Under the pieces are notes generated by a model. That model was not told the DNA's origin. It worked only from the letters and a program-made list of their open reading frames with translations, and made no database searches. From assembly GCA_032871835.1 (NCBI GenBank), contig CM065301.1, forward strand, positions 9,246,413 to 9,310,412: a stretch of DNA of 64,000 nucleotides. The letters run 5' to 3'. The translations under genes were made by a program, and so were the position numbers. The DNA is from Dipteronia dyeriana (lineage: Eukaryota; Streptophyta; Magnoliopsida; Sapindales; Sapindaceae). How positions within the stretch are numbered: the first letter of the stretch is position 1; the number at the start of each line of letters is the position of its first letter. Below are positions 1 to 10,288 of the stretch, in pieces.

Positions 1-380
1 CACCGATTTTGATGTATATATATACAATGATAAGAGAATCATTTAAAGGGATAGTATATAGGACAAACCAAAATTAAGGAGAAGAATATGTAATGGACAT
101 CTGTGAGATGATTGAGCTCCTTAAGATCTGTAATTGATTGGAGAATGATTTGTCATGATTGAGCTTGATTGTTGGAATATATTTGTTGCCTTATACATAC
201 TACTGGTTAACCTTAACTTGTTGATACTGCCCTGCCTAATTAATCAAAACTTACAACTAAATTTAGAATGTTTTGAATACCATCTCTAACAGTTATATTG
301 ACGCAGAACAGAAGTATAAGGATTTACCAACGTAAATCCTGAGAAAGCATAAACTGAAATCCACAAGAAGAGATAATCGT
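1..380. other. AT-rich spacer, nothing recognised
   Basis: No reading frame of interest, no repeat boundary and no RNA gene is visible. It lies next to the 3' end of the LINE fragment and includes its 3' flank. No clear target-site duplication for that LINE could be picked out here. Confidence 0.5.
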
Positions 381-906
381 AATTTTTTTTGAACAACAAC
401 CTTTATAAAAGGAAAAGAGACGAAACATAAAGAGAAACATGCAACAGAACAAACAAAGGGAACGGACCTCCCTAAGCCAAAGACAAAAAAAAAAACGCAG
501 CCTGATAACAGAAAAGCCAGAGAAAAAAACTAAAACATCCAATAAATGAAATCGCCATTATAGTCGGACCCAAGCTTTGCCAGATTATCCGTAAAAGAAT
601 TAAACATATGCGAGTCAAAAACGACATCAAGACCCTCCCAAGAGTCCAAGTAAGAGCGGAACGAATAAATAGTATTAAAATGATCCAAACTACCAAAAAT
701 TCCATTGTTAATCCAAGGCACGACCACCATTGAATCAGAGACAATTGAGATCACACAACCCCGAAGAGAAGGGTCGGAAAGACAGAGTTCCACAGCCTTT
801 TCAATTGCCAAAAGTTCAGCGGATGTTGAGTCCGTAATCCCAACCGAGAGCGAAAAGAGGCACAAACAAAGAACAAGAGGCTTAAATAGTTTCCGGAAAC
901 TCTAAC
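381..906 (-). mobile_element. 5'-truncated plant LINE (L1-type) 3' end
   Basis: Read on the minus strand, this stretch encodes the end of an RNase H domain. A short 3' region follows with the typical plant LINE ending TATAAAAGGTTGTTC and then a short A run (T run at about 382-390 on the plus strand). The endonuclease and reverse transcriptase are absent, so it is a 5'-truncated copy, as is usual for target-primed LINE insertions. The upstream limit near 906 is only an estimate, and no flanking duplication was found. Confidence 0.7.
530..865 (-). pseudogene. LINE RNase H domain (RVT_3-like), C-terminal remnant
   Basis: About 111 codons resemble the RNase H domain that closes the ORF2 of many plant LINEs. 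The visible signatures are the AELLAIEKAVELCL helix with its acidic Glu, the IVSDSMVVV strand with its Asp, and the late helix DNLAKLGSD with a final acidic residue. In the family this domain removes RNA from the RNA:DNA hybrid. The frame has no reverse transcriptase upstream and its first Met is not a native start, so it is non-functional. A host RNase H-like protein is the alternative, but the adjoining LINE-type 3' tail argues against that. Confidence 0.7.
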
Positions 907-2071
907 TTAAGCAAAAAGACCTAATTGGACATTCACTAAACAAATAAAAGTTAAAAACGAAAATAATAAAAAAACTTAAAATGCCCCGACAACCTGCTTT
1001 AATCAGCTATTTTGAGGATACAAATGACCTAAACCGGGGAGCCCCGATTGGGAAGGTATGGAGCTCGAAAAACCCTTTCTGTAAACATATTATAATAGGT
1101 AAACGGATAACCGAACTAAAAATTATATCCGTTTCTTAGAACCGGCTCTTTTAGTAGTGACTATTTCTCCTTTAGCCAATTTTCTATTCAATTATTTTTC
1201 AAACTCCAAAGTTAATTGTCCTACATCATATACTACCAACGTCACTATTTAATTGCTCAAGTTAGGTTCTAATATGTTGATTTGTACCTATTCGATTGCT
1301 TGTAATAAATGAAAAATAAATTCTTTTAAGCAATTTTTATTTACGTCATAGTGCACCTCTATACCTTCCCTTCCATATCAGTGGTGAAGAGTTTGAATTT
1401 GAGTTTGAATTTCACAATACACATCTTATAAGAATGTGATATGAATTTTGTTTGATATCGACATACCATTGCGCCTTGACATGACCATTCGTCAAAATTT
1501 ATTGTAATGCTCCAATACCTACCCTACGTCGTCAATCAATGCGGGATTTTCAGACAGATCAAACGGTAATTACAATATTAGCACTAGTGTCTCTTAAACA
1601 GCTCAATCAATAATACATATATTTGATCAAAATTTCAAACAAATTTATGGCCTTACGAAGTGCTGAGTGATAGTCAACGTAATTATAACTAGCAGCTGCT
1701 ACTTGCAAGTTGCAACAACTTAATTGAAGTATTGAACACAAATTCTTGTTTAAAAAAAAGACATAAATAGAGTTGAATTCAATAATTAATCGGTAATACA
1801 TAGAGTTTGCCGAAAGGGCAAGGCGATCCTTTGGGATCTACGACGAGGCCCCTCCAGCCTCACTTCAAGATGCGGTGAGCAGAATTTTTTCACTTCAAAA
1901 TATTCCCAAAAACCTCTGGCTCCTTGAAGGATATTTTACTAAGTCAAAGGATCAATATCATTTAAAAACCACGTACACAACACGACCCTCTTCTTCAAAA
2001 AAACAAACACACACTTCTATAGCCCCCAATAGTTTTGATTCGTTTCGAGGGAGAGATTCAAAGTGAGAGAT
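907..2071 (+). other. Upstream region of NRT2 (promoter and 5' UTR not resolved)
   Basis: About 1.1 kb without a supportable gene. A CATTTAAAAACC stretch near 1959-1970 sits about 100 bases ahead of the start codon and could serve as a TATA-like element, and the next 100 bases are rich in CA and CT, as plant 5' UTRs often are. A GC-richer patch at 1807-1876 is not recognised. I saw no clear copy of the nitrate-responsive element consensus. Confidence 0.35.
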
Positions 2072-4077
2072 ATGGGAGATGTTGAAGGATCACCAGGGAG
2101 CTCCATGCATGGAGTCACAGGGAGAGAACCAGCCTTTGCTTCCTCAGTTGCTTCACCGATGGTGCCAACCGACACAACAGCTAAATTTGCTTTACCAGTT
2201 GATTCTGAGCACAAGGCCAAAGTGTTCAAGCTTTTCTCTTTTGGCAAACCCCACATGAGAACTTTTCACTTGTCTTGGATTTCTTTCTTCACTTGCTTTG
2301 TTTCCACTTTTGCTGCTGCCCCTCTTGTTCCTATCATTCGAGACAACCTCAACTTAACCAAAGCCGATATCGGTAACGCTGGGGTTGCTTCTGTCTCCGG
2401 GAGTATATTTTCAAGGCTTGTGATGGGTGCTGTTTGTGACTTGTTGGGGCCAAGATATGGATGTGCTTTTCTCATCATGCTTACAGCTCCTACTGTATTT
2501 TGCATGTCGTTTATATCAGATGCAAGTGGCTACATAACCGTTCGGTTCATGATCGGATTCTCTCTTGCAACCTTTGTGTCTTGTCAATATTGGATGAGCA
2601 CAATGTTTAACAGTAAGATCATTGGACTTGCCAATGGAACTGCAGCTGGTTGGGGGAACATGGGAGGAGGTGCAACTCAGCTTATAATGCCCATCGTTTA
2701 CGATATCATCCGAAGAGCCGGTGCAACTCCTTTCACTGCCTGGAGAATAGCCTTCTTCATCCCTGGATGCCTTCATGTCATCATGGGAATTTTGGTGTTA
2801 ACCCTAGGCCAAGACTTGCCTGATGGCAATTTAGGTGCCTTGCAGAAGAAGGGTAATGTTGCCAAAGATAAGTTCTCCAAGGTCAGTTTCTTTCAATTGT
2901 TTTAACCTTCTTTTTTCGTTTTTATCACACACACTCGCACTCACACTCTTACCCTATATATATAACTAGGGTTTAGGATGATCAACCGGTTGATTTATTA
3001 AATTAATTTGTTGGTACAAGTATAAATATAAATTAATTTAATTTTTTATCTAAAATAGGTTAATACGGATCGATCTATTAAATTATTACTTTCAAATAAG
3101 AAATTATCTAATCAACTGAATTATTGATTTATTACTTTTATCACACGAAATTTAATCAAGTGAGTTATCGGTTTGTGACAAAAAATTACGGTTTGTACTT
3201 AGGAAACAGTATCCAACAAGGCAACACCCTTTATTGCTTGTGTTATAATTTCTCTTTTGGATATAATACTAAATATCAATTTTTCCATTTTCAGGTGATG
3301 TGGTATGCGATCACAAACTATAGGACATGGATCTTTGTCCTCCTGTATGGCTATTCCATGGGAGTTGAATTGTCTACTGATAATGTGGTCGCAGAGTACT
3401 TCTACGATAGGTTTGATCTAAAGCTTCACACAGCCGGAATCATTGCCGCTACTTTTGGTATGGCCAATCTGGTTGCTCGTCCATTCGGCGGATATGCCTC
3501 AGACAAAGCTGCACTGTATTTTGGGATGAGAGGGAGGCTCTGGGTGCTTTGGATCCTGCAGACGATGGGAGGGGCCTTCTGTGTATGGCTTGGAAAAGCA
3601 ACCACACTTCCTATTGCTATATTGTCGATGATCCTCTTCTCCATTGGAGCTCAAGCTGCTTGTGGTGCAACTTTCGGCATCATCCCTTTCATTTCTCGAC
3701 GTTCTCTGGGAATCATTTCCGGTCTAACGGGTGCTGGTGGAAACTTCGGATCAGGATTGACACAACTCATCTTCTTCTCCACAACAAGATTCACTACAGA
3801 TCAAGGTCTCTCATGGATGGGAGTCATGATTATAGCCTGCACTCTTCCAGTTACACTTGTTCACTTCCCGCAATGGGGCAGCATGTTCTTTCCCCCATCT
3901 AAAGACGTTGTTAAATCCACTGAAGAACATTATTACGCCGCTGAATGGAATGAGGATGAAAAGATTAAGGGGTTGCACCAAGGAAGTCTCAGGTTTGCCG
4001 AGAACAGCCGCTCTGAGCGCGGCAGGCGTGTCGCCTCCGCTCCAACGCCACCTGGCTCTACTCCTGCCCGTGTTTAA
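2072..4077 (+). CDS. NRT2: High-affinity nitrate transporter NRT2 (2 exons, 530 aa)
   Basis: A plasma-membrane nitrate/H+ symporter of the MFS, nitrate-nitrite porter family. In plants NRT2 proteins usually work with the small partner NAR2/NRT3. Exon 1 is 2072-2881 (270 codons), exon 2 is 3295-4077 (260 codons plus TAA), joined in phase 0 at ..DKFSK/VMWYA... The total of 530 residues equals the Arabidopsis NRT2.1 length as I recall it. Both nitrate signatures are present: [14 protein letters not shown] at about 191-204 and [10 protein letters not shown] at about 415-424. So are the MFS loop motifs [12 protein letters not shown] (119-130) and [17 protein letters not shown] (335-351). The tail has S501-LRFAENS, matching the regulatory Ser501 of NRT2.1. 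ATG 2072 was chosen because the frame upstream has no ATG, only a GTG at 2063. No break is seen, so it is probably functional. Confidence 0.97.
2882..3294 (+). other. NRT2 intron 1 (413 bp)
   Basis: Donor AAG/GTCAGT and acceptor TTTTCCATTTTCAG/GTG obey the GT-AG rule and keep the reading frame (phase 0). The intron is much more AT-rich than the exons and contains in-frame stops, so retention would truncate the protein after about 280 residues. Confidence 0.92.
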
Positions 4078-4306
4078 TTAGTGCACATGGTTATATGCCT
4101 GTGAAATATATATTGTGGGTCTTATTAATCTTTGATCAGTTCATGTTGTTAAATGAACTATAGTGTATGTTTTTGTTTACCTTACAGAGTGAATTCAAAT
4201 CTTATGATGTTCATAAGAGCAATGAGTTAATTAATTACTGAAGAATCTCAAGAGAAGATTCAGTCCTGGTACCTCTCAATACATAAGTTGAATTTTGTTG
4301 ATTTAT

Positions 4307-4626
4307 TGGATTTTTATTCACACGTCACTCTAATAGTCTAATTGTCCACACGTCGACATCATCTCCACAATCTATTGATCCGTGTATAATATAATAAATC
4401 CATGGTTTTAATTATTTCTATTAACTTTTATACCTTTACTCTACCAAAATATAAAATTAATCAAGACCATTGGATTTTTATTCTCTCATCACTCTAATTG
4501 TCCTCACATTGTCATCATTTCTACAATCTATTGATACGTGTATAATATAATAAATCAATGATCTTGATTATTTTTATTGATTTTTATATCTTTACTCTAT
4601 CAAAAGATAATATTAATCATGACCAT
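4307..4626. repeat. Two-copy tandem duplication (164 and 156 bp)
   Basis: Copy 1 (4307-4470) and copy 2 (4471-4626) both begin TGGATTTTTATTC and end GACCAT, and share most of their length with scattered substitutions and small indels. They carry a common core CTATTGATNCGTGTATAATATAATAAATC. The copies abut directly, so this is a local duplication. Confidence 0.85.
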
Positions 4627-4919
4627 TGATTTATATGAGGATAAATTGAGGATAAAGTCAGACGAGGAGAGGATCCAAATTTATTTATTTATTATAATAT
4701 ATACTTTGGTGCATTATTATAGTTGACTAAAATAGTTTATGAATAGAAAATAAACAATTGATTTGTGACCTTTCAAGTTAGCTAAGAATATTCATAAATG
4801 TCAGTTGAGGAGTGGATGAAATTGAAATATTCATTTTAATACTATAGATAGATTCAAGATGAGGAGACCTAGCCATTCTTATTAGGAATCAAACTTATTA
4901 TTTAAAAATGATATCTCAA

Positions 4920-4991
4920 TTTGTGTCGAACCAATCAAATTGAGATATATATCATAATTTAATTGGTCATAATTTAATTGGTTAGACACAG
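4920..4991. repeat. Imperfect inverted repeat (22-bp arms)
   Basis: The arms at 4920-4941 and 4970-4991 are reverse complements at about 19 of 22 positions (core GTGTCGAACCAATCAAATT against AATTTAATTGGTTAGACAC), with a 28-bp AT-rich loop. It is short for a MITE, and no flanking duplication was found. Confidence 0.6.
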
Positions 4992-5130
4992 ATTGAAACA
5001 CTACGGACAATTAATTTGAGTCCTTATTATAGTAATTAATGGTAAGGTATCCTGATTCCTGTCGTGGATTGATATTTAGAGTGTTTCTTGATCAATAAAC
5101 CAATGGCACTTTGCTAGCCATGTCAAGCAG

Positions 5131-5150
5131 ATGATGATGATGATGATGAT
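5131..5150. repeat. (ATG)n microsatellite
   Basis: Six and two-thirds uninterrupted units of ATG. Confidence 0.9.
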
Positions 5151-5204
5151 AATCATATATCAAATTGATTAGTCAGCAATGATGTAGCTTGCTTGGGTGG
5201 AGTA

Positions 5205-5290
5205 TAGTGCTGTAATTATGAACCGGTCCGATTGAAATGGTCCAGTATGTCTGGGCCCGTTTTCAAAAACGGGCTACAAGAATTTTTGTA
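5205..5290 (+). mobile_element. hAT-type terminus (one end only)
   Basis: TAGTGCTGTAATTATG followed by ACCGGTCCGATTG and a GC-rich subterminal stretch closely resembles the terminal inverted repeat of the complete hAT MITE at 7042-7546 (TAGTGGTGTAATAATGG). No matching opposite terminus or 8-bp duplication was found, so this is a truncated or rearranged relative. Confidence 0.5.
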
Positions 5291-5434
5291 TTTCTCTACG
5301 AGTCATTTTCAAATTTTTTGTTGGTAAATTTGTAGGGATATCATGGTCGGGAAAGGTATTACACAACGAAATTTATTTTAAATTTTGCCAGTTAAGAGTA
5401 TACATTTTCAAATGACATTTAATTGGCTTTATGA

Positions 5435-5487
5435 TGAATTGAACTTACAACCTCATATTAAAGTGGTAAGCCTTTACCGTTTGACTA
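5435..5487 (-). other. tRNA-like A-box/B-box pair (possible SINE)
   Basis: On the minus strand a TAGTCAAACGGT motif (plus 5476-5487) is followed after about 30 bases by TAAGTTCAATTC (plus 5435-5446). These resemble internal RNA polymerase III A and B boxes at the spacing of plant tRNA-derived SINEs. SINE ends, a poly(A)/poly(T) tail and flanking duplications were not resolved. Confidence 0.35.
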
Positions 5488-5801
5488 CAATACTTGATTT
5501 GTTAACAATTGCACAATATTTATATATAATCTATATGGGTTGTTAGAAATTATTAAAAAAAAAAACAGTTATATAAATTTAAATTTATCCAACTAATCAA
5601 AAATCTTAATTCAATGACAAACATATATTGAAAAATATTTATTGGATTGCAAATTCTGGTTAGGTAATAATGTTTTTTTGTTAATTTCTGTTATTTAATT
5701 ATATGATCAATACCTCAAAGTGGTAACCAATTGAGATGGTGCTAATTGAGAATGTGATCAGAGTTAATTAATTAACAATTAAGGGTAAATTAGTTTAATG
5801 A

Positions 5802-5890
5802 GGATGAACTGGAAAGAAGATGCCACACCCTAAACCTAGGTAGTGGAAATCTATTGGATGAACTGCAAAGAAGATGCCACACCCTATATG
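5802..5890. repeat. Direct duplication of a ~30-bp unit
   Basis: GGATGAACTG-AAGAAGATGCCACACCCTA occurs at 5802 and again at 5856, 54 bp apart with one mismatch. The phrase TATATGATCAATACCTC also recurs at about 5699 and 5885, showing that this spacer grew by local duplication. Confidence 0.75.
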
Positions 5891-5970
5891 ATCAATACCT
5901 CCACTTATGATTTTAATTTATTCAAGTGCCCTACCTGATTAATATTTCTGGGTTCGCCATTGCCTGCACC

Positions 5971-6240
5971 GACGAAACTTGTTATGTGGGGAAACGTTTT
6001 TTACCATTAGCCTATGAATTTTGAGTTTTATGGGAAAAGGTTACCTGTGCCAACGAAACTCGTTTTGTAAGGAAAAGTAGTTTTGTGGGGAAAGGTTACA
6101 TGCGCCGACGAAAATCGTTTTGTGTGGAAAAGTTTTATACCCTTAACCTACGAATTTTGAGTTTTGTGGAGAAATATGGTTACCTGCACTGACAAAACTT
6201 GTTTTATGGGGAAAAGTTAATTGTGCCTACAAATCTTGTT
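5971..6240. repeat. Degenerate tandem repeat (~136-bp period, GTTTTGTGGGGAAA units)
   Basis: The phrase GACGAAACTTGTT...GGGGAAA recurs at 5971, 6052, 6107 and 6191, with alternating spacings of about 81, 55 and 84 bp. This gives a composite unit near 136 bp. A longer phrase, ACGAATTTTGAGTTTTGTGG, also recurs once. No coding potential is seen. Confidence 0.7.
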
Positions 6241-6279
6241 TTGTCTCCTAAAGTTTCGTGGGGGAAAGACTAAAATTCT

Positions 6280-6440
6280 TAGAGTGACGGGTTGTGTCTG
6301 GCCCGTGTCAATCCGGTGTGCGGACCGGACTTGGTCTGACACGTTTTCAAAAATCTGGGTCTGGCACCGCACGTGGGCCTGCCTCTAGCGTGTCGGAACG
6401 GACCGAACTGGTCAACAGGCCGGGCACAAATTTTTTTCAT
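6280..6440. mobile_element. GC-rich hAT subterminal arm
   Basis: A strongly GC-rich island in AT-rich DNA, built of GGCCCGTGTC, CGGACCGGAC and CGGGCAC-type phrases. This is the composition of the subterminal regions of the hAT elements elsewhere in the window. It begins after a TAGAGTGACGGG phrase that may be a decayed terminus, and it adjoins the BED zinc-finger remnant, so the two probably belong to one internally deleted element. Confidence 0.5.
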
Positions 6441-6448
6441 TCAATTTT

Positions 6449-6712
6449 TTAAAATATATATATATATATATTTTTACATTTGAGTATATGCCTTATCAAA
6501 TAACTGGTTCCATTCTTGCTTGTGGAATAGTCCTTAGGACAAAACTTACATTTAGCTCTAGGATCGGTCGTCCCGTCTGGGAGTGTCATTTGTACTATAT
6601 CAAAACACAGCCAAACATTTGATGTCAACTTTTTGGGTCGTGATGTTTGTGTAGTGGAGGGAATCGAAAGGTCCCGCTTGGGTTTCCATCGGTGCTGAAA
6701 GATCAAAATCAT
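6449..6712 (-). pseudogene. hAT transposase N-terminal fragment with BED zinc finger
   Basis: About 75 meaningful codons on the minus strand contain a BED-type DNA-binding finger. SNVWLCFD is the conserved Trp-Phe start, AKCKFC the first zinc pair, and GTSYLIRHILKC supplies the His and Cys of the second pair. In hAT transposases this domain binds element ends. The frame then runs into an (AT)n stretch (about 6452-6472) and stops, so the catalytic RNase H-like and dimerisation domains are missing. It is a remnant of an element deleted internally next to the GC-rich arm. Confidence 0.8.
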
Positions 6713-7041
6713 CGTTCAGTATGTTCAAACTGTCCGAAAATAATGACGGCTGGGTAGGATCTATTTTCTAAAATACAAATGTTATACCCCAATCCAATGA
6801 AATTGACTCAAGCCCAATTGGCCCAAGCCCACGCCAAATTGATTCATAATTCCTTACCAAATAAATGGATTAATATGAGATTTATAGTTTAATAAAATAA
6901 GATTGTTGCCATAAAATTGACAGGTGGCCACAGCTGGAGAAATGTGGCAATATGGGTGATAGGTGGTAGTTTGATAGTAAAAGGTGGCAAAACAAAAAAG
7001 ATAGAGTAAAAGAAAAGCAAACGTGAATCGTTACATGAGGT

Positions 7042-7546
7042 TAGTGGTGTAATAATGGACGGCCCAAGACAGGCCGGTCCGGCCGGTCCACGAATCTCAC
7101 AGGCCGTGCTTGGCACGACCCGTGAAGAAAGCGGACCAGGCCGAGGCCCGGTCCGTGGCAGGCCGCGTGCTTGGCCGGGGGTACAAGGTCCTGCGGGCCG
7201 GCCCGTCAGGCCCGCCTAGTCGACGTGACAGGCCCCTGGACCGATCTGTCGGACCGGCCCCTAAACCGATCTATCGGACCGGCCCACCGGTCCGTGACAT
7301 CAACTAATTGTTTTTTATTTATTTATTATTATTTTAAAATTCACATCCCATGGACCGGCCTGCCGGACCAAGCCCCTCCAGACCAGGCACACGGACCGCC
7401 CTAGCACGGCCCGCCTGAGGCAGGCAGGCGTGCAGTGCCGGGCCTCAGTTTTCTGAAACGGTCAGAGCCTGGTCCGACCCGTTTTTGAAAACGGACCTGA
7501 CTAGGCCGTGCCTAATGGGTCGGACCAGTCCATTTTTACACCATTA
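7042..7546. mobile_element. hAT MITE (505 bp) inside the solo LTR
   Basis: Perfect 8-bp target duplications CATGAGGT lie at 7034-7041 and 7547-7554. The termini are TAGTGGTGTAATAATGGAC on the left and, reverse-complemented, TAATGGTGTAAAAATGGAC on the right. The interior has two GC-rich arms full of GGACCGGCC-type phrases around an AT-rich centre and no transposase, so it is non-autonomous. It inserted after the LTR was in place. Confidence 0.9.
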
Positions 7547-7724
7547 CATGAGGTACATGATGATTGAAGAAGAGAAGTGGCAAATATGGAAATGCACATG
7601 TGAGTCTGGCTCATTTATAATAATGTTATATTGAAGAGGTGCCACATGTCATGAAAAGAAAGCATATTGGAAACGTGGCTGTGGGTGGCAGGATTTGGCG
7701 AGAGGTGTTAGAAAATAATAATAA

Positions 7725-8460
7725 TAAAATTAAGAGATAAAATAGAAATAGAAATAGAAATAGAAAGGTGGAGGGAAGCAGATTTCGGGGAACAACAACA
7801 AAATAGAAAACAGAGAGTGAAAGAAGAAGAAAGAAAGAGAGAGTTGGTGTGTGCACGTGAAAAAGAGAGATAGATAGCTAGAGAGACAGAAATATGCAAG
7901 AAAGAGAAGTTGATTTTAGTTGGGTTAACAGAGAAAGAATGAAATATGTGAAAGAACGAAAGGAATTGGAGACAAGAGAATGGAGGTTCAATGAGAACAC
8001 AATAGGGAGCAACAAATAGAGGAAAGAATAGAAAGAAAAGAAAAGAAGAAGAAACGTATTGGTGAAGCCGAGAGAAATATAGGAGATATTGAGAGAAACA
8101 ATTCCACTGAAAGACAGATAAAGAAGAAGAAAATGGAAGTATCAGAGAAGTGAGAAAGTGTTGGTAAAGATTGAAACAGAGATGATTTGGAAATGAAGAG
8201 AAAAATAAAGGAGAATAGAAGAGAAACCAAGCAGAATCATGAGCGGAGAGAAAGAAGAAAGATAGAACATAAAAGAAATAAAGAGAAGGGAGAGGTAGTA
8301 TCCGAGAGATTAAAAGGAAGAAAAGAAAACTTATAGTTGAGAAGAAGATCAAAGGTACATCAGATAGAGAGGCTAGAGATTGAGAGAAAGAATTGGAGAA
8401 TGAAAGAGATCCATGAAAGTTGAGCAGTAGCCGAGAAAGAGACAGAAATACGGTGATATT
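7725..8460 (+). repeat. ~730-bp purine-rich (A/G) tract within the solo LTR
   Basis: The plus strand is overwhelmingly A and G (GAGAGA, AAGAAG, GAAAGAG) with few pyrimidines. The long minus-strand frames here (214 codons of F, S and L) are by-products of this composition and not genes. Such tracts can form triplex or R-loop structures. A role as a leader of the element's transcript is only an inference. Confidence 0.85.
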
Positions 8461-9088
8461 GCACAGATAAGTGATTTGATGATTTGTTATTCAGACAAGT
8501 TAATTATTAGATTTCTCAGTAAATCCTAAATTGAGTTTTATGTATTTTAGGGTGGATACTAAAAATAGATGAATCCGACGGAATCCAGTTCCTAAACAGG
8601 TTTGAGCATAAGAGATATGTGAGTGGATACTTTTATTAAAAGTGATTTGTTTTAGAATTATTTGATAGCTTTAATAATTTAGAGATTAATATAAATAAAT
8701 GATTTAATCATTTATTTAGAAAATAGATTTCTGGATTGCGTATTTAATTAGAAAACATATTTTTAGATGGATTGAGGTGTTTTAAGAAATGTTTAGATCT
8801 CTAGAATTCAGAGATATAATTATTATTATTGAATTAGATTTATTGAACAAGATTTCATAAAGAATAATAGTATAAGTATTTTCGGATAGATTTCCAGATT
8901 TTTAGATTCAAGTTATTTATGAGAATTTCAGAAAAGAAAGAAAAAGAATATTTATGCATGTTTTGAGAAAAGTATTTATAAAGAATTATATGTATGTTCA
9001 TATAAAGATCTCAAACACAAGACGTGTACCCGTTCCCAGCAGTATCTGATTCAGATTATTGGCCTTTATGGCTTATGCACATGTGTAT

Positions 9089-9172
9089 GTCAGAGTCAGA
9101 GTCACTCTGCATGTGTATGACAGATGTTCAGTCAGAGTCAGAGTCGCTCTGCACGTGTATGACAGATGTTTA
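9089..9172. repeat. 42-bp minisatellite, two copies
   Basis: GTCAGAGTCAGAGTC-CTCTGC-GTGTATGACAGATGTT repeats at 9089-9130 and 9131-9172 with only a few differences. A partial unit precedes it. It lies inside the solo LTR. Confidence 0.85.
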
Positions 9173-9531
9173 TCCCCAGCTCTGCGTGAGTCCAGAGTGA
9201 TCAGGGGCACGTATGACAGATTTCTCTGGAGACTAGTTTGGTGTAGATTTTCAGATTATATGTAAATATATTATATTATATTTATTACGATCGGTAGAGA
9301 AAGAAAAGAGATTATCAGATTTACACCAGATATTTGAGAATGAGAAATTCAGCGGTACCGGATTTACAGCATTACATATTTTAGGGAAAAGAGATTTTCT
9401 TCATGAAGCATGCCAACCATACTTTTAATGGTTTTATTATGTGACTTGTAAAGATTTATAGTAACAAAAGATTTGATTAGAACAAACCTTTTTATACGGT
9501 AGAATTATATTATATCAAGCAGTTTTGTAAA

Positions 9532-9533
<2 letters not shown>

Positions 9534-9570
<37 letters not shown>
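9534..9570. repeat. (AT)n microsatellite
   Basis: About 18 uninterrupted AT units inside the solo LTR. Confidence 0.9.
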
Positions 9571-9572
<2 letters not shown>

Positions 9573-10162
9573 ATTTGTAAAGAAAGAATGCTTAAAGTTT
9601 CTTAAAAGTATTATTTGATTTTTAAGTTTGTAAGTTATTTTATAAAAGGAAATGAAGATTTCACTATATATTTATAGAGAAGATATTTAGCTAGTTCTCA
9701 GTCGATATTACAGAACAAATTTAGATTATAGAACAGTTCAGCATAAATCCTGATCAGTTTCAGGAAAAGATACAGAACTTAGAAAGATATAGAGAAACAT
9801 ATACAGAATAGTTTTCTACGGATTAGACTAAGTTTAGTAAGTATAAGTTTATTAAGCATTGATGATTTTAGAAAAATAGTTTATTGATTTTCAAAAGCAT
9901 AGAGGAAAGATATTGTTTTTCAGTTTTATTATGAGATAATAGTTTTAATGAAGTTTCTAAGAAAGATGAGATGTTTTCAAAGATTATTTCCACTCGCTGG
10001 GCGTTAGCGTTCATTCTTTTATTTTAAACTATTTTTTTTAGGTGATCACCAAGTTCATACAGATTTTTAGGTATCGCGAGATAGGCCACATGTGATGATA
10101 GAAAATGGTAGTCCATGATTTAATTAAAGCATGCAAATGTGTATATTTTCATCGGCATTTGT

Positions 10163-10288
10163 ATGGTCGGACATGGTCGGACATGATCGATTTTGCTTGG
10201 TCGGTCATGTTCGGTTTTGCTTAGTCGACCATGTTCGGATTTTCTTGGTCGGCCGTGGTCGGATTTCTTGGTCGGCCCTTGTCGGTTT
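10163..10288. repeat. TGGTCGG minisatellite near the end of the solo LTR
   Basis: Imperfect repeats of a roughly 25-bp phrase (CTTGGTCGGTCATGTTCGGTTTTG and variants) run for about 125 bp. The frame through it reads as a repeated VGHVRF-like string, which is a consequence of the repeat and not a protein. Confidence 0.75.

Larger units (their letters stand above)
4078..5204. other. AT-rich intergenic spacer downstream of NRT2
   Basis: No gene is supported. It holds the NRT2 3' UTR (polyadenylation site not identified), a two-copy tandem repeat, a hairpin-forming inverted repeat and a short trinucleotide repeat, listed separately. Confidence 0.6.

Noticed and set aside
1807..1876. GC-richer patch upstream of NRT2 as a tRNA or organellar insert
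   Set aside because: No cloverleaf or A/B box pair could be fitted, and it does not match an organellar gene I recognise.
3124..3294. 5' extension of NRT2 exon 2 as a separate gene start
   Set aside because: These codons lie in the intron; the TTTTCAG acceptor at 3294 restores the conserved MFS sequence exactly.
3549..4081. Alternative frames inside NRT2 exon 2
   Set aside because: Shadows of the NRT2 coding frame, which has full family conservation.
7626..8352. Minus-strand frames of up to 214 codons
   Set aside because: Strings of S, F and L produced by the purine-rich tract of the solo LTR; no motif and no start context.
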